Assembly (NCBI GenBank): GCA_043228905.1
Contig: JBHGNT010000015.1
Coordinates: 5,766,001 to 5,830,000, forward strand
DNA: 64,000 nucleotides
Origin: Azolla caroliniana
Lineage: Eukaryota > Polypodiophyta
Reading direction: 5' to 3'
This document shows, in pieces, positions 40,616 through 51,534 of the stretch. The translations under genes and the position numbers were made by a program. A model generated the notes under the pieces. It saw only the letters and a program-made list of their open reading frames with translations. It was not told where the DNA came from and made no database searches. Position 1 is the first letter of the stretch, and each line of letters opens with the position of its first letter.

Positions 40616-41933
40616 TGTCATGAAAATTCGTCACTATGTGCGGATCGTGAGACGGAACCGCGGGGGTTCTGAACTAGAAGGATTTAGAGCAACATGTACA
40701 ACACAAGCAAGTTTTAAGCATAAGACAAGTGGGAGAGCCAAATCATTAGTTTATTGCAAAAGAAAATCGATTCTTTATCATTTAAGAATTGTGTTACAAT
40801 GGGTTGGGTTTGGAAATGAGAGATTAATTTTTCAAATAAAGGAGCCAACAACGATGCAAGGAGTGGTCCGATATGAATACGAGAGATAATTTTTGACCAA
40901 AAAGATCAAGTAAACAAAGCTAGGAGTTTGATATCAATATGTGAGATAATTTGTTTCTCGAATCCGAGAGAGAAGAAGAAGGAAGAAAAAAAAAACAAGG
41001 AGGGAAAAAATGGGACATATATCAAGCTCCTCGTTGCTCCTCCTCCCCAATGTTACTTTGCATGCCCACTTTTAGTTGGATGGCCTCTATTTTTAGTTGT
41101 ATGGCCTCTGCTTTTAGTTGCATGCTTCCATTTTTCGATGCATGCCTTTTACTTTTAGTTGCATGGCCTTGGCTTTTGGTTGCATGCGATTGTCCGTATC
41201 ATCCATAAAGTTTAGCCCGTGCGCAATTCGTATGTGCGTCGCAACCAAACCGTAGATGCGTCCGCGCGCAAAAGTCTCGACCGCGTAGTAGTGTACGCAT
41301 CCGCGCATGCGCGCGCGTCCAACCTGCACCGTCTACGAATCCACGCGCAAAAGTCTGAACCGCACTCTAGTATACGCATCCACGCATGCACGCGTGCGCA
41401 CACACGCGTCTGTCCGAAACATCCACGCGTACGTCCACGCATGCGCGTGCGCACATACGCGTCCGTCCGGAACGTCCACGCATACGCCCGAAACTTGCGC
41501 ACGCGCGTACAGCCGAACACGTCCATGCACGCGTACGTCCAAAAATGTCCACAGGGCCATGCACATGCACATACGCTCAAAGCGTTTCGTGCACACACGC
41601 GTATGCCTGAAGCGTGCATACCACATAGTGTAGCCCAAGTCACCTTAAACATTCTATGCTCCACACATCGAGAGAATGAATATGTTTTGGTTTCCCTTAT
41701 ATATTCTGGGTTCCAATGTTGTCCTATCTATGTGGGATATCCCACCGTTTTGTCTTGTCTTTTCTTTTTCTTCAAACTTCACACTCACATAGCTTGATAC
41801 TGGTTTATCCGTTTCATGCGTAGTAAAATACGTTATGAAACTCTTTAAGACATCTATCTATATGAATACATTAAGCTAATCTTAAATAAATGTTGTAGAA
41901 GTTTTCATATCGTGTGTGGAAAACCACACGACA
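40616..41933 (-). repeat. T4 5' LTR
   Basis: 1,318 bp, TGTCATGAAAATTCG to CCACACGACA. Holds the CATGCA-rich block (41065-41190), the CpG-rich 39/40-bp repeat block (41225-41625) and the conserved TATATATTCTGGGTTCC end region. Overall order equals the T2 5' LTR. Confidence 0.92.
41225..41625. repeat. CpG-rich tandem repeats in T4 5' LTR
   Basis: Strings such as TACGCATCCGCGCATGCGCG, CACGCGTGCGCACACACGCG and CCGAAACGTCCACG recur. The repeat order differs from both T2 LTRs, so the block is changing quickly by unequal exchange or slippage. Open Cys/Arg/His-rich frames here are by-products of the repeat. Confidence 0.88.
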
Positions 41934-41937
41934 ACGT

Positions 41938-42920
41938 CATATGATGTGAGGCACCGGAATCGACGAACCACACGTCTTCCAAATTGGAGGTGGTTGTGGA
42001 GTCGGAGGCCAACATAGAGTTCTCTCTATGCCTCATTACGAATAGTCCGCCGTATTCGGAGTTGGTGGCGTAATTCGTGAGTTGTCAACTTGTCAAGGCG
42101 AACTCGCTTCTTCTTTTTCGGCACTCCTTTCGATGGCCAATTTTTCCGCAATACTTGCAAGTTGCGGGCCTCCTTGGCCGACCTTGTTTAGCATGGAAGC
42201 TTCCCCTTCTTCCGAAGGTTCCTCGATGGTTTCCGTGAAGGTTTGAGTTCCCTTCGTGTGATGGGCTGAATTAGCCTCTTCTACTACCGTGACCTCGTTC
42301 TTAGCCACCGTCCGAACTTGAGAAGAACATTTTTCCTTCCAACACCTTCGTCTTGGTTTGGAAGTGGTTCTCTTCAACCAATGACATTGATTGGAGGTCG
42401 AAGAACGAAGGAGGGTTTTCTCTCACCAAGATTGCCGTCTGTAATGGATCGAATCGTTGTGCGAGGCCGCCCAAGCATATTTGAACCATCTCTTCTTCAT
42501 CGACATTTATGTTGATGGAGCCAAGCGAGTCGCAAATGCTCTTGATTTTGGTGTAGTCCGACATAGACATATCGTTTTGCCCAATGTTGTTCAACTCTTG
42601 TCGGAGTTGAAGCTTTCAAGCGGTCATGTTGGCGGCGAACATCTTCTTCAAGTTCCCCCACGCCTCTTTAAGCACCTTGGCGTCTCGAATGTGGCTAAAT
42701 ATGTGATCGTCAACACATGTTGCCAAGTAATACATGACTCGACTAGCCGCTTGCTCCCATGTTGTGTAGTCGGCGAGTCGGGTTGATTTTCTTGTGTTCC
42801 ATTGATGTAGCTCCAATACCCTTGGTCGGCGGGGTATTGGGTCATCTTGTACTCCCAAGATGAATAATTGCTCCGGTCTAGCTTTTCACTCGGTAGCGAG
42901 CTACCCATTTGTGTGTTCAT
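41938..42920 (-). pseudogene. C6 gag and protease start
   Basis: ATG at 42920-42918: MNTQMGSSLPSEKLDRSNYS, SWEYKMTQYPADQGYWSYIN, then frame shifts to AWGNLKKMFAANMTA, LRQELNNIGQNDMSMSDYTK, SICDSLGSININVDEEEMVQ, ICLGGLAQRFDPLQTAI, SFFDLQSMSLVEENHF. The zinc-knuckle region is TCKYCGKIGHRKECRKR in a broken frame near 42150-42110. Then VMRHRENSMLASDSTTT and LEDVWFVDSGASHHMT reach the T4 border at 41938. The protease DSG triad is intact. Confidence 0.85.
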
Positions 42921-43072
42921 TTTGATGTAGTGTCTTCCTTTTTCGATTTCCTTCCCTCGATCACATACTCGTGCTACGTAATGGCACTATGGTAGAGGAC
43001 AACCAGAATTTGTCGTTGGCATTTCAAACACACAATTACGAAGAGTTGGGTGGACTTAGTGGATGTGCTAAA

Positions 43073-43090
43073 CCACACGTTATGATACCA
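43073..43090 (-). promoter_or_regulatory. C6 primer-binding site
   Basis: Minus strand TGGTATCATAACGTGTGG begins immediately at the 5' LTR border. The first eight bases equal the tRNA-Met primer site; the remainder differs from TGGTATCAGAGC. Confidence 0.8.
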
Positions 43091-43530
43091 TGTTAATAAT
43101 TAGGTAATTAAGTAAGGGTTAATTAGTACCTAATTATGTGATGAAGTTAAGCAGAAGATTAAGTGATATATGTTTGTGTATGTGTGTGAGAGGAAGAGAG
43201 AGAGAAGTACACTTATGAGCAACACAAGATGGGGGATGATTAACTGTATATTAAATTAGCAACATCATCATCAAATACAAAAATACCCACAATGAGGTAA
43301 TATAGATCTCATGTGCAAGGGCGCACATGTGTGAGGAGAATATAGGTACAAGGGCGTAAGTCCTATATTAAATGTACTTGGGAGTGGAGGATCTAGAATA
43401 TCCCACTTAAGTACAATGTCATATTTAAGGTGTTATAGTCAACACTTCTAACTAGATTCTATCTATAGGTAACTACAAAGTTACATGGTTGACTAACTAA
43501 CTAAACTAAGTTGAGCTTGATCTCTCAACA
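43091..43530 (-). repeat. C6 5' LTR
   Basis: 440 bp, TGTTAATAATTAGGTAATTAAG to ...TCTCTCAACA. Nearly the same as the 3' LTR, differing by the extra TATGTTTGTGTATGTGTGTG stretch and scattered substitutions. The similarity of the two LTRs suggests C6 is one of the younger insertions. Confidence 0.93.
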
Positions 43531-43999
43531 AATAACTTCTGGCAAAGAAATAGGATAAGGTCAGAAAAATAGTCATAACATCATGTCGTGATGTAAACAT
43601 ATCATGGCCAAACATTAATCGATATTATGATCTCACGTGAATACCCCTCTAGACGTATGAGATGAGGTTCAAGATCAGGTTACTATGGTAACACAAAAGT
43701 GTTTTAAAAACCATGGGGGTGACAAATGAATGTCTTTCCCTGATCTCTATATCGATTTGTTCATGTATGTTTGTCATGAATAGTTTAAACACGAAAAAGT
43801 GTTAACAGTAAACTATGTCTCTGTGCCCACACATGTGGTTTGGGCTCTTTAAGTCCTATTACAAGGACCCCGAAGTGCACTTAGACCTAAAGTCTAAACA
43901 TGTCTTATAATCAAGTTATATGTATCAACAATGTTGTATGGTATTGGTCATATTTGAACTCGAGACCTGTACGAGACGATCGACAGAGCAGAAATACTC
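43531..43999. other. Unassigned DNA between C6 and C7
   Basis: No coding frame or LTR terminus recognised. It might hold displaced 5' sequence of T3 (C6 inserted just upstream of the T3 gag ATG) or leader sequence of C7. A/T rich; no tandem repeat seen. Confidence 0.4.
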
Positions 44000-44029
44000 A
44001 CGGGGGTATTAGAGTTAGAATGGAAACTT

Positions 44030-44557
44030 CTTAACAGAAAGGAGGAGGCCACCATCCGGCAGTGAGTCGATGTAAGTGTCCTTCAACATGTGGCGAACGA
44101 CACAAATGCCCATGAGATGTGGCAGAAGCTATCGGGTCTATATGAGAGGAAGAATGCCCTCAAGAAAACCTCACTGATGAGAAAGATCGTACGGCTGAAA
44201 TATAGAAACGGTGAGAGCATTGTTGAACACATTAGCACATTCATGGGGTATGTAAACCAACTTGCCACAACCAAGTTCCCCTTGATGATGCTATGCAGGC
44301 CATCCTACTGATGTGCAAACTGCCAGACAATTGGGAGAACCTGGTGGTTACTCTCAGCATCTCTTGTCAGAAGAGAACTTGTCTTTAAAAGCGGTGAAGA
44401 TAAGCATCCGGAACGAGGAAGCGAGAAGGAAGTACAAGGGTGTCCTAGTCCAGTCGGAGTCGAATTTGACTCAATGTCCTGTAGAGGAAGAAACCGGTGA
44501 AGGAGTCCACCAAGGAGAGAAAAGTCTCAAGACAGGTCGAAGTTCAGAGGAAAGCTC
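44030..44557 (+). pseudogene. C7 gag
   Basis: Reads KLLNRKEEATIRQ, stop, VDVSVLQHVANDTNAHEMWQ, KLSGLYERKNALKKTSLMRK, IVRLKYRNGESIVEHISTFM, GYVNQLATTKFP and, after a frame change, AILLMCKLPDNWENLVVTL. This is the UBN2-type copia gag region. Stops and shifts between 44290 and 44557 break it before the zinc knuckle. Confidence 0.8.
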
Positions 44558-45085
44558 GTGTGCTTTTATTGTGGAAAGCCTGGACATTTCCAGAAGGGCT
44601 GTCGACACCTTAAAAAGGAAAAGAGTGTCGGTAATAATGTCGAACCCAGGAAGATTCCTGAAGAAAAGTACACTTTAGCCATTGCTACGAGCAATGAAGA
44701 ACTTTTGTTCATTTGCGAACAAACAAGTGCAAATCTTGCAAGCGAAGAATGCACTTGGGTGATCGACTCCGACGCATCCTTTCACATAACTCCGTCGAGA
44801 GAGTATTTCTCGACTTACATAGTTGGTGATCATGGTTATATAAAGACGAGTTACAGTGGGGAGTGCAAGATAGACGAGATCAGAAGCATCTGCCTGACGA
44901 CGTCGACAGGGTGTCGACTGACTTTGAAGGATGTTCGACACATCCCTAATATCAGATTGAAGAGATATCAACTGGAAGATTGGACGAAGAAGGCTACAAT
45001 GGTAGTTTTCGGAATGGTAAGTGGAAGTTCTGTCGAGGAAATCTTATATTGGCCTGAGCATAGAAGGAAGGCACATTGTATATGA
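44558..45085 (+). pseudogene. C7 zinc knuckle and protease (DSD variant)
   Basis: Open frame of 175 codons starting MCFYCGKPGHFQKGCRHLKK (intact CCHC knuckle), then EECTWVIDSDASFHITPSRE. The catalytic D-S-G of copia proteases is D-S-D here, which should abolish activity. It continues VGDHGYIKTSYSGECKIDEI and LTLKDVRHIPNIRLKRYQLE, the normal pre-integrase border, then drifts in frame. Confidence 0.85.
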
Positions 45086-45584
45086 TGCGAGCCCGACTGT
45101 GCAAGTTGGAAGTGAATGTGGCAGCCGACTCGGCAGGAAAGATATGGCATAAGAGGCTAGGCCACATGAGTGAGAAGGGACTGCATATATTGGCCGATCA
45201 GAAGCTTCTACCAGAAGTAACGGGAGTGCACCTGGTGAAGTGCATCGACTACTGAGTTGGAAAGCAAAACAGAGCAACATTCCACACACGACGACCTAGA
45301 AGAAGAGAAGCTGCACCTGGAACTGGTACACACGGATGCTCCGTCGCATCGAGTCGGACAATACTTTGTGACTTTCATCGATGACTACAATCGGAAGTTG
45401 TGGGCTTTCGTACTAAGGATCAATTACTATAATTTTTGAAGGAGTTCCATGCAAGAGCTGAATGGGAATTAGGTCAGAAGTTGAAGGTTGTCTGAACTGA
45501 CAATGGTGGTGAATATATGGCAAGGCCCATGGTATTCAAATCAAATACACGGTACCGAAGACCCCTGAGTTGAATGGTCTCGTG
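45086..45584 (+). pseudogene. C7 pre-integrase and integrase start
   Basis: KIWHKRLGHMSEKGLHILAD (zinc His pair), LLPEVTGVHLVKCIDY, then, after a frame change, LELVHTDAPSHRVGQYFVT, FIDDYNRKLWAFVLR (first core Asp region) and LTMVVNIWQG-type remnants of the second Asp region, ending TPELNGLV where the T5 LTR joins. The usual HTDVCGP reads HTDAPSH. Confidence 0.75.
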
Positions 45585-45949
45585 AACATATGCCACGGAG
45601 GAAGGTAGGGATTGAACCCAAGACCTCATGGTCTCTATTCGGCAACCCTAGTACCAAATCAAACTTCATGTAGTGTAGATTGAACATTGGAAGTTCCTAG
45701 CTTGCATGCATTCTCATTTCTAGCTTGCACACATTCTCATGCATTCTCTATTGCATGCATCCTCATGCATACTCTATTTCTAGTTGTCTTACATAGCCCT
45801 ACCTTCTTGTATAAATACTTAGGTGCACCTTGATTCTAATCAAGGTGAACAACACCAGTTATGGATTCTATAAGTGAGTTCTTGTTCTTTTCCTCTCTCT
45901 TGTTTTCTAGTCTTGTCTTCGCTATGCTCTATTATACTTGTCCATGACA
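45585..45949 (+). repeat. T5 5' LTR
   Basis: Matches the 3' LTR from ACATATGCCAC to TTGTCC(A/G)TGACA. Lacks about 27 bp (ACAAATTGAGCTACATATG region) present in the 3' LTR, which removes the A-box half of the tRNA-like segment. TATAAATACTTAGG near 45821-45834 is the likely TATA box. Confidence 0.88.
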
Positions 45950-46944
45950 GTTCAACCATGCTTGGTTCCAACCACTAACTGAAGCCCAACGCCAACATTG
46001 TTAGGACAATGAACTCTATCTCTATTGTGGCAACCCCAGCCATGTCATCCGCCATTGCCCAGTGCGAGGCCCGCGTCACCAATTCCATCGTGCACGTCTT
46101 GCGAAGGTTCATCGACAATAGGAAAATGACCAAGTCCGGCTGCCGTTGGATGCTTCCCGTTACTCACCTTCTCCATGCTCCAACAAGTTCGTTCCGCCAT
46201 TTGGAGAGTTTTCTTTGATAGTAAGTCTTTGTTTTGGTTCGACTTCAATACATTCTCATGCCTTGCTCGACTCCGGAGCATCTACTTGCTTTATAGATAA
46301 ATCGTTTGTTTGCACACATAATATCCCCACCGACCACACATCACAACCCATATCTATTGAAGGGATCGATGGTCGGGTTCTCTCTTCAGGGGCGGTTATT
46401 GAAGCCACTATCCTATTGGTACTTCAAGTCGGCACACATAAGGAGGAACTGATGTTCTACCTTGTAACAACCCCTCGACATCCGGTTGTGTTGGGGTTAT
46501 CTTGGTTGGAGACACACAATCCGACGATGGATTAGTGTAACCGCTCCATCACAGTTCCAGTAAGGCCAATTCCAGCTAGGTCTCGACACTATTGATTCCA
46601 TTACTGTCGAGTCCGGTTTGGTCGCTACACTAGCCGTTGTGTCAAGGGACGTCACCGTTCCTGTTAACAATTTACCTGTCTGATATAGTGACTTTTCCGA
46701 CATCATCGAAAAGCGGAATGTCGATCGGTTACCCACTAATCGTCCCTACGATTGCCCAATCGAATTCGAAGTTGGTGAGCGTCCCCCATTCGGTCCTTTC
46801 TATGGGTTATTTGAACCCAAACTTGAGGCTCTCCGCACATATCTAGCTGAGAATCTCGCAAAGGGCTTCATTCAACCCTCCAAATCACTTGCCGGGACAC
46901 CAATCTTATTTGTCGAAAAGAAGGATGGATCCTTATGCTTATGT
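45950..46944 (+). pseudogene. T5 zinc knuckle, protease and RT start
   Basis: ELYLYCGNPSHVIRHCPVRG near 46015-46075 is a gag zinc knuckle with its first Cys changed to Tyr. The frame 46146-46535 gives VPPFGEFSLIVSLCFGS, ALLDSGASTCFIDKSFV (intact protease DSG) and HPVVLGLSWLETHNP. After a stop at 46536 come [39 protein letters not shown] and [20 protein letters not shown]. The gag N-terminal part is missing. Confidence 0.83.
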
Positions 46945-47544
46945 GTGGATTATCGAGGTGTCAACAAAGTTACGGTGCATAATCGTTACCCCCTACCCTT
47001 AGTTCCAACACTCCTCGATCGACTCCGAATTGGGCATATCTTCTCGAAAATCGACCTTCGGGGCACTTACAATTTGGTGTGCATCAAGCCTGGGGATGGG
47101 TGGAAAATGGCTTTTCAGACGCGCTATGGACATTTTGAGTACAAAGTGATGCCATTCGACCTTACTAACCCTCCGGCCATCTTCGAACACATGATGAACG
47201 ATATTTTTCGAGAGTATCACGATCATTTCGTGGTCATCTACCTTGATGACATCGTAGTTTTTTCTTCCAACTGGGAGGAGCACACACACCACGCCCATCT
47301 GGTTCTCACCAAACTCCGGGAATATGGGCTCTTTGCCAAAAGTGAGAAATGCAAATTCAATCAGACCTCTGTTGAATTCCTGGGTTACATGATCTCACCT
47401 ACCAGGATCACCATGGATGAACGCAACCATGTCCGACAGAAAGATCTGTCTGTGGCCGATTACACGACCCCAATCAAGGAGATCCACGACTCTCTTGCCT
47501 CCATCAACATGAACATCAAGGAGGAAAAAATGGTGCAGGTTTGA
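46945..47544 (+). pseudogene. Chimeric ORF: T5 reverse transcriptase fused to C8 gag
   Basis: Single open frame of 199 codons. The first part is gypsy [61 protein letters not shown] (YLDD near 47240), [19 protein letters not shown]. At about 47415 it passes in frame into copia gag: [39 protein letters not shown]. The fusion is most simply a by-product of C8 joining T5, but it is open throughout. Confidence 0.88.
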
Positions 47545-48880
47545 CTTGGTGGGTTAGCGTCAAAGATCGGAGCATTCCAGATGGCAGTCTACACAAGGGA
47601 GATTACGTCTTCATTCTTCGAGTTTCAATCGATGTTGCTTGTGGAGGAAAATCACGTGGGTGCGTCAACAAGTACACACACCGACAACAAGATGTTGTAA
47701 ACAGAGGACGATAGGCCCCGTAGTCGTCGCGGACGAGGCAGATCGATGCGCAATGGAGGCGGCCGAAAAGAACAGAATGTGAGGTATAATCGAAATGCCG
47801 GAAGCAGGGGGAGTCACAGCGGCATTGGAAGCTGACAAGAGAAGGCCACGACGGAATGCTGGTACTGTGGCAAGAAAGGTCACAAGGAGAGCGAGTGTTG
47901 GAAGAAGAGAGCCGATTTGGACAAAGCTGAATCGAGCGAAAGAGATGTAGGAAGGCGTCAGAATCGCACTACGCCGAAGGCTCCGAACGAGCCGGATATG
48001 GATTGGGCCCAACGTTCGTAATGAAGCAAAGGCCAATTCGATGACCGTGAACACCTCGAAATTGAGCGAGGTGTGGTATGTTGATTCCGGAATGTTAAAT
48101 CATATGACGCGTCATGAGGAATGGTTCTCGTATTTGGAGAAACCAGATAAACAAGGAGTGGTCGAAACGGGAGACAACACTCTGCATACCATCGAACATC
48201 TCGAAGAAGTTCCTCTTAGCCACGTCGGGCAGAAAGGGAAACTTATGAACGTGTTGCACGTCCCAAAAATAACCAAGAACCTGGTGTCGGTCGGTCAGAT
48301 CATCGATCAGGGGAAGCAAGATTGAAGAGGAAGGGAAAGTTATCGCGCAAGGGCGACGTGAAGGGAGGATGTTTATCCTCGACACCAATCAAGTCAGAAC
48401 CACGTTGTTCACGAAAGGACAAAAGGTCGAGTCAGACATTGACTTGTGGCACAAGCAGTTCGGCCACGTTAACTTCCCACGACTTTGTCAAATGCAAACA
48501 AAGAACATTGTTTTCAACTTGCCGAAATTTCGGGCCCGTAATGGCCAAGTCTAAGAAGCTTGCCAACTCTGGACGCAATACTGACTTCCATTCCCCAATG
48601 AGCGTAATCGAAGTCAAAATCCACTGGATTTGATCCATTCAGATGTGTGGGGACTGGCACAGAATGTGAGTCTTGGTGGAAGCCGTTACTTCGTAACCTT
48701 CATCGATGACTTCACTTAGCACACCTGGGCATGCTTGATCGGGAAAAAGAGCGAAGTTTTCGCATGGTTCCTGAAGGTGAAAACCTTGTAGAAAGGGAAA
48801 TAGGGCGTAAGATCAAGTGCCTATGGTCCGATGTCCACGAGTGATCTACAAAAGGATGAAATTTGATGTGAATTCCTGTG
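47545..48880 (+). pseudogene. C8 gag, protease, pre-integrase and integrase core
   Basis: Gag: GGLASKIGAF, SSFFEFQSMLLVEENHVGAS, knuckle ECWYCGKKGHKESECWKKRA (intact CCHC). Protease frame 48041-48325: EVWYVDSGMLNHMTRHEEWF, GQKGKLMNVLHVPKITKNLV (DSG kept). Pre-integrase 48369-48554: MFILDTNQVRTTLFTKGQKV, DLWHKQFGHVNFPRLCQMQT. Integrase: DLIHSDVWGLAQNVSLGGSR, FVTFIDDFT then a stop, and CEFLCRYTP near 48880. From there sequence jumps to the linker, so the catalytic Glu region is deleted. Confidence 0.83.
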
Positions 48881-50143
48881 TAGATATACGCCTCTGAGTG
48901 ATGAGGATATCAGAGGTCTGATAGAGAGTTCGATCTCATTTTGGCTCAGTGGGCCAAATGAGGGGTTGGGCCGAGATCACCGACCAAATGAAGAGCCGGC
49001 GAGTAGTGGAAACTCAGCCGTGTTGTCCCCGTGTAAAGAACCGAGGAGACGGTTTATGCGTAAAGAAAAAGGGAAGAAAAAAATCGGAGCAAATCTGAAT
49101 TTGGGCCAATCGAGAAGGAACCTCGACGGAAGGGGTCGAAATCGACCGAAAAGGTCGTGAAATTAGGTAATCACGAATTACGCCGATCTACCCGCCTGAA
49201 GAACTCCATAAAAAGGTACATGTACAATGAATACATGGCGCATCATTACGCGTACATGACACAAGTGGCGGAAGTGCGTGAGCCGGGTAGCTATGTAGAA
49301 GCGACGGAAGACGCAAATTGCCGTGCCGCGATGGAGGAAGAGATGCGTGCATTATCGGACAACAAGATTTGGGACCTGGTTGACGCACTTAAAGGTGTTA
49401 AGCCGATCGGATGCAGATGGGTGTTTAAGGTGAAATACAACATCGACGACTTGGTCAACCGATATAAGGTCCGGTTGGTTGCGAAAGGCTACGTGTAGAA
49501 GCACGACATTGATTACGACGAGACCTTCGTGCCTGTCGTGAAGATGACTACCGTGTGAGTTCTGCTAGCCAAAGCTGCAGTGAAGGGGTGGCATCTACAT
49601 CAGATGGATATGCAACGGTTGCGTAGAATGGGGTTTACAACGTCCAAATCAGACTCCTCGTTGTTTGTTCGGGAAGGTTGACATGGACCGGTTTGTCTTT
49701 TACTTTATGTGGATGATTTAGTCATCGCCGGTGCCAACCTAGAAGAAATCAGCTGCGTAAAGTCTTAGCTTGCGGCATCGGTCAAAATGAAGGATCTTGG
49801 CGACCTTCATTATTTCCTCGGGATCGAAGTGATCTGTTCCCCCAAAGGCATATTGATCAGTCAACGTCATTACGCGCTGAATATGCTCTTCAAGTTCGGG
49901 ATGGTAGATTGTAAGCCCATCTCAACCCCTCTGGATAGAAACGTAAAGCTTCACCGAGATTCGGGAAAGGCGTGCGACCCGACACCGTTTTGACAGATTG
50001 TCGGAAGCCTCATCAACTTGACGATCACTCAGCCGGACCTCAGCTATCCAGTCGGAATGACCAGTCAATTTATGTCGCAGCCCACGCCCGAACACTTTTA
50101 GTGCACGCAAATGATATTATGATATGTTAGCAGCACGAAAGAC
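48881..50143 (+). pseudogene. C8 linker and reverse transcriptase
   Basis: Linker: EEPASSGNSAVLSPCKEPRR (48966-49160) and [62 protein letters not shown] to 49498, a stop, then [29 protein letters not shown], where about 60 residues (LQGEL to QAPRAW) are missing. The catalytic LLYVDDLVIAGANLEEIS is present near 49695-49740. It ends with MKDLGDLHYFLGIEVICSPK and LTITQPDLSYPVGMTSQF. Multiple stops. Confidence 0.83.
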
Positions 50144-51173
50144 ATGGCGTTGTTGTATCGTGCTGACATAGCCGAGCAGTTAGTCGGCTACATGGATGCC
50201 GATTGGGCCGGAAATGCCCAGGATTGTAGATCCACATACGGATATGCATTCTCATTGGGAAGTGCGGTGATCGCGTGGAGCAGTAAGAAGCAACTGACAA
50301 TAGCATTGTCAAGCACAGAGACCGAATATCGAGGGGCAACTGTGACTACGTGCGAAGTCATTTGGCTGAAACGGCTATTACGGGTTCTGCACATAGAGGT
50401 GTCTGATCCAACGACGATCTACTGCGACAACCTCAGTAGCATCCACCTTGCAAAAAACCTTGTATTCCAGGCTTGGACTGCACCTTGAGGTGCACTACCA
50501 TTGCGAGCGTGTCCTTTCTAGTGAAGTCGAACTAGCGTATGTTCCGATGGGTTGGCAGATTGCCGACATCTTCACGAAGCCCCTTGGTCTCGACAAGTTA
50601 CGACATTTCTCGGTTGAGCTGGGTTTGCGGCAGCTCGACACGCCAAACTTGAGGGGGAGATAGGAACAGGCACAGGAGTGTGACAGGTGTTGTAGTAACC
50701 CAATGCCGAATCTGATGAAGAATTCGATTTCGGGCCGGCTGAAGAAGCTGAAGAAGAAAACAAGGGCCGTAATCGCAAGGAAGAGCCAAAGACAACCGAA
50801 CAAAGGGGAAACATAGCCAAGAAAGGTGTAAAGGCCAAGACTAAGGCATGGTCGGATGTAGTTAAGGGCTTGAAGATAGCAGACGAATTGGAGACAGTCA
50901 ATTCGGGTGAAAGCGGGAATGAATCGGAAATGTTCGATTCGGATATGTAGAATCAACTGAGGGCCAAGCGGAGAAAAGGGCAGCGAAAGAGGTGCCAACA
51001 CCGCAACAACAAAGGAGCTAAGAAAGGCTGCATGAGCAAAGAAGCCAACCGGAAGGGTCGAACCGCGTGGAATTGAACGGGTCGAGGAGCGTGAGCGAGG
51101 CGTGAAGCCAGGAGAGGCCAGAGCGAAGATCTGGAAAAGCATATCGAATCTCAAGTTGAGCTTGAGGGGAAGC
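50144..51173 (+). pseudogene. C8 RNase H and tail
   Basis: RNase H frame 50144-50488: [59 protein letters not shown]. Frame 50448-50663: [49 protein letters not shown] then a stop. The tail is recognisable in broken frames to 51173: the TKAWSDVVKGLKIADELE string near 50845-50895, and QRKRCQHRNNKGAKKGC near 50985-51030, then a polypurine tract GCTTGAGGGGAAG at 51161-51173. Confidence 0.83.
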
Positions 51174-51534
51174 GTTGAGAGACAAGCTCAACATTGGGAG
51201 CGTAAACGGGTGCGTAACCCAGTGCGTACACAAGGTGCGTAAAACCGTATGCAAAATATGGCCGTAGCGGTATGTAAACCGAGAGTCCGTTAGAATGTTA
51301 TTCTTCACAATGAATAATTTTGGGGGTAAGTGTAGGATGCTCATTTATGAGCAATCAAGTACTGTAAGTACTTGTGTCAGCCCGATAGTCAAGGCTTGTA
51401 TAAAAGGTGCTCATTGAGCACCAAGTATGTACACAAAGAACATACAAAGAATTATTTTTGAATATAGTTACATTTTCGACTCTTTCTCTCTCTCCCTCTC
51501 CTTCTCTGTGATTTTTGTGTTGTATTTTTTTACA
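51174..51534 (+). repeat. C8 3' LTR
   Basis: Starts CGTTGAGAGACAAGCTCAAC (first T mutated to C) and ends TGTATTTTTTTACA, about 361 bp; reverse-complement relative of the C4 LTR. TATAAAAG at 51399-51406 is the likely TATA box. Confidence 0.88.

Larger units (their letters stand above)
34378..41933 (-). mobile_element. T4: Ty3/gypsy element inserted in C6
   Basis: Same family as T2, minus strand. 5' LTR 40616-41933, primer site, gag, protease, RT (catalytic FLDD kept), RNase H and integrase; the 3' LTR (from 34378) is truncated at about 35046 and fused to the integrase C-terminus. Flanking 4-bp repeat ACGT (34374-34377 and 41934-41937). Rejoining the C6 flanks restores DSGASHHMTSHQEW, the copia protease motif. 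Confidence 0.92.
32175..43530 (-). mobile_element. C6: RT-less Ty1/copia element interrupted by gypsy T4
   Basis: Both LTRs present (32175-32576 and 43091-43530), similar apart from a gap of about 38 bp in the left copy; primer site and polypurine tract adjacent; flanking 5-mers GATAA (32170-32174) and AATAA (43531-43535) differ at one base. Internal order on the minus strand: gag, protease (split by T4), pre-integrase, integrase, linker, then directly a short C-terminal tail. RT and RNase H are absent. T4 (34378-41933) sits in the protease with ACGT repeats. Confidence 0.9.
44000..45584 (+). mobile_element. C7: plus-strand copia fragment, gag to integrase
   Basis: Copia lineage different from the other copies: gag with ATIRQ-stop-VDVSVLQHVANDTNAHEMWQ, zinc knuckle, protease, pre-integrase and the first part of integrase. 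It is cut at about 45584 inside integrase (TPELNGLV) by the T5 5' LTR. No LTR of its own is recognised on the left. Confidence 0.8.
47415..51534 (+). mobile_element. C8: 5'-truncated plus-strand copia element
   Basis: Copia of the C4/C10 family without 5' LTR and gag start: gag C-terminal part, protease, pre-integrase, integrase with internal deletion, RT with internal deletion, RNase H, tail, polypurine tract and 3' LTR (51174-51534). No target repeat because the 5' end is truncated. After it T5 does not resume directly. Confidence 0.85.

Noticed and set aside
43531-43999. 5' LTR of C7 or T3
   Set aside because: No TG...CA termini, primer site or second copy could be found; left unassigned.
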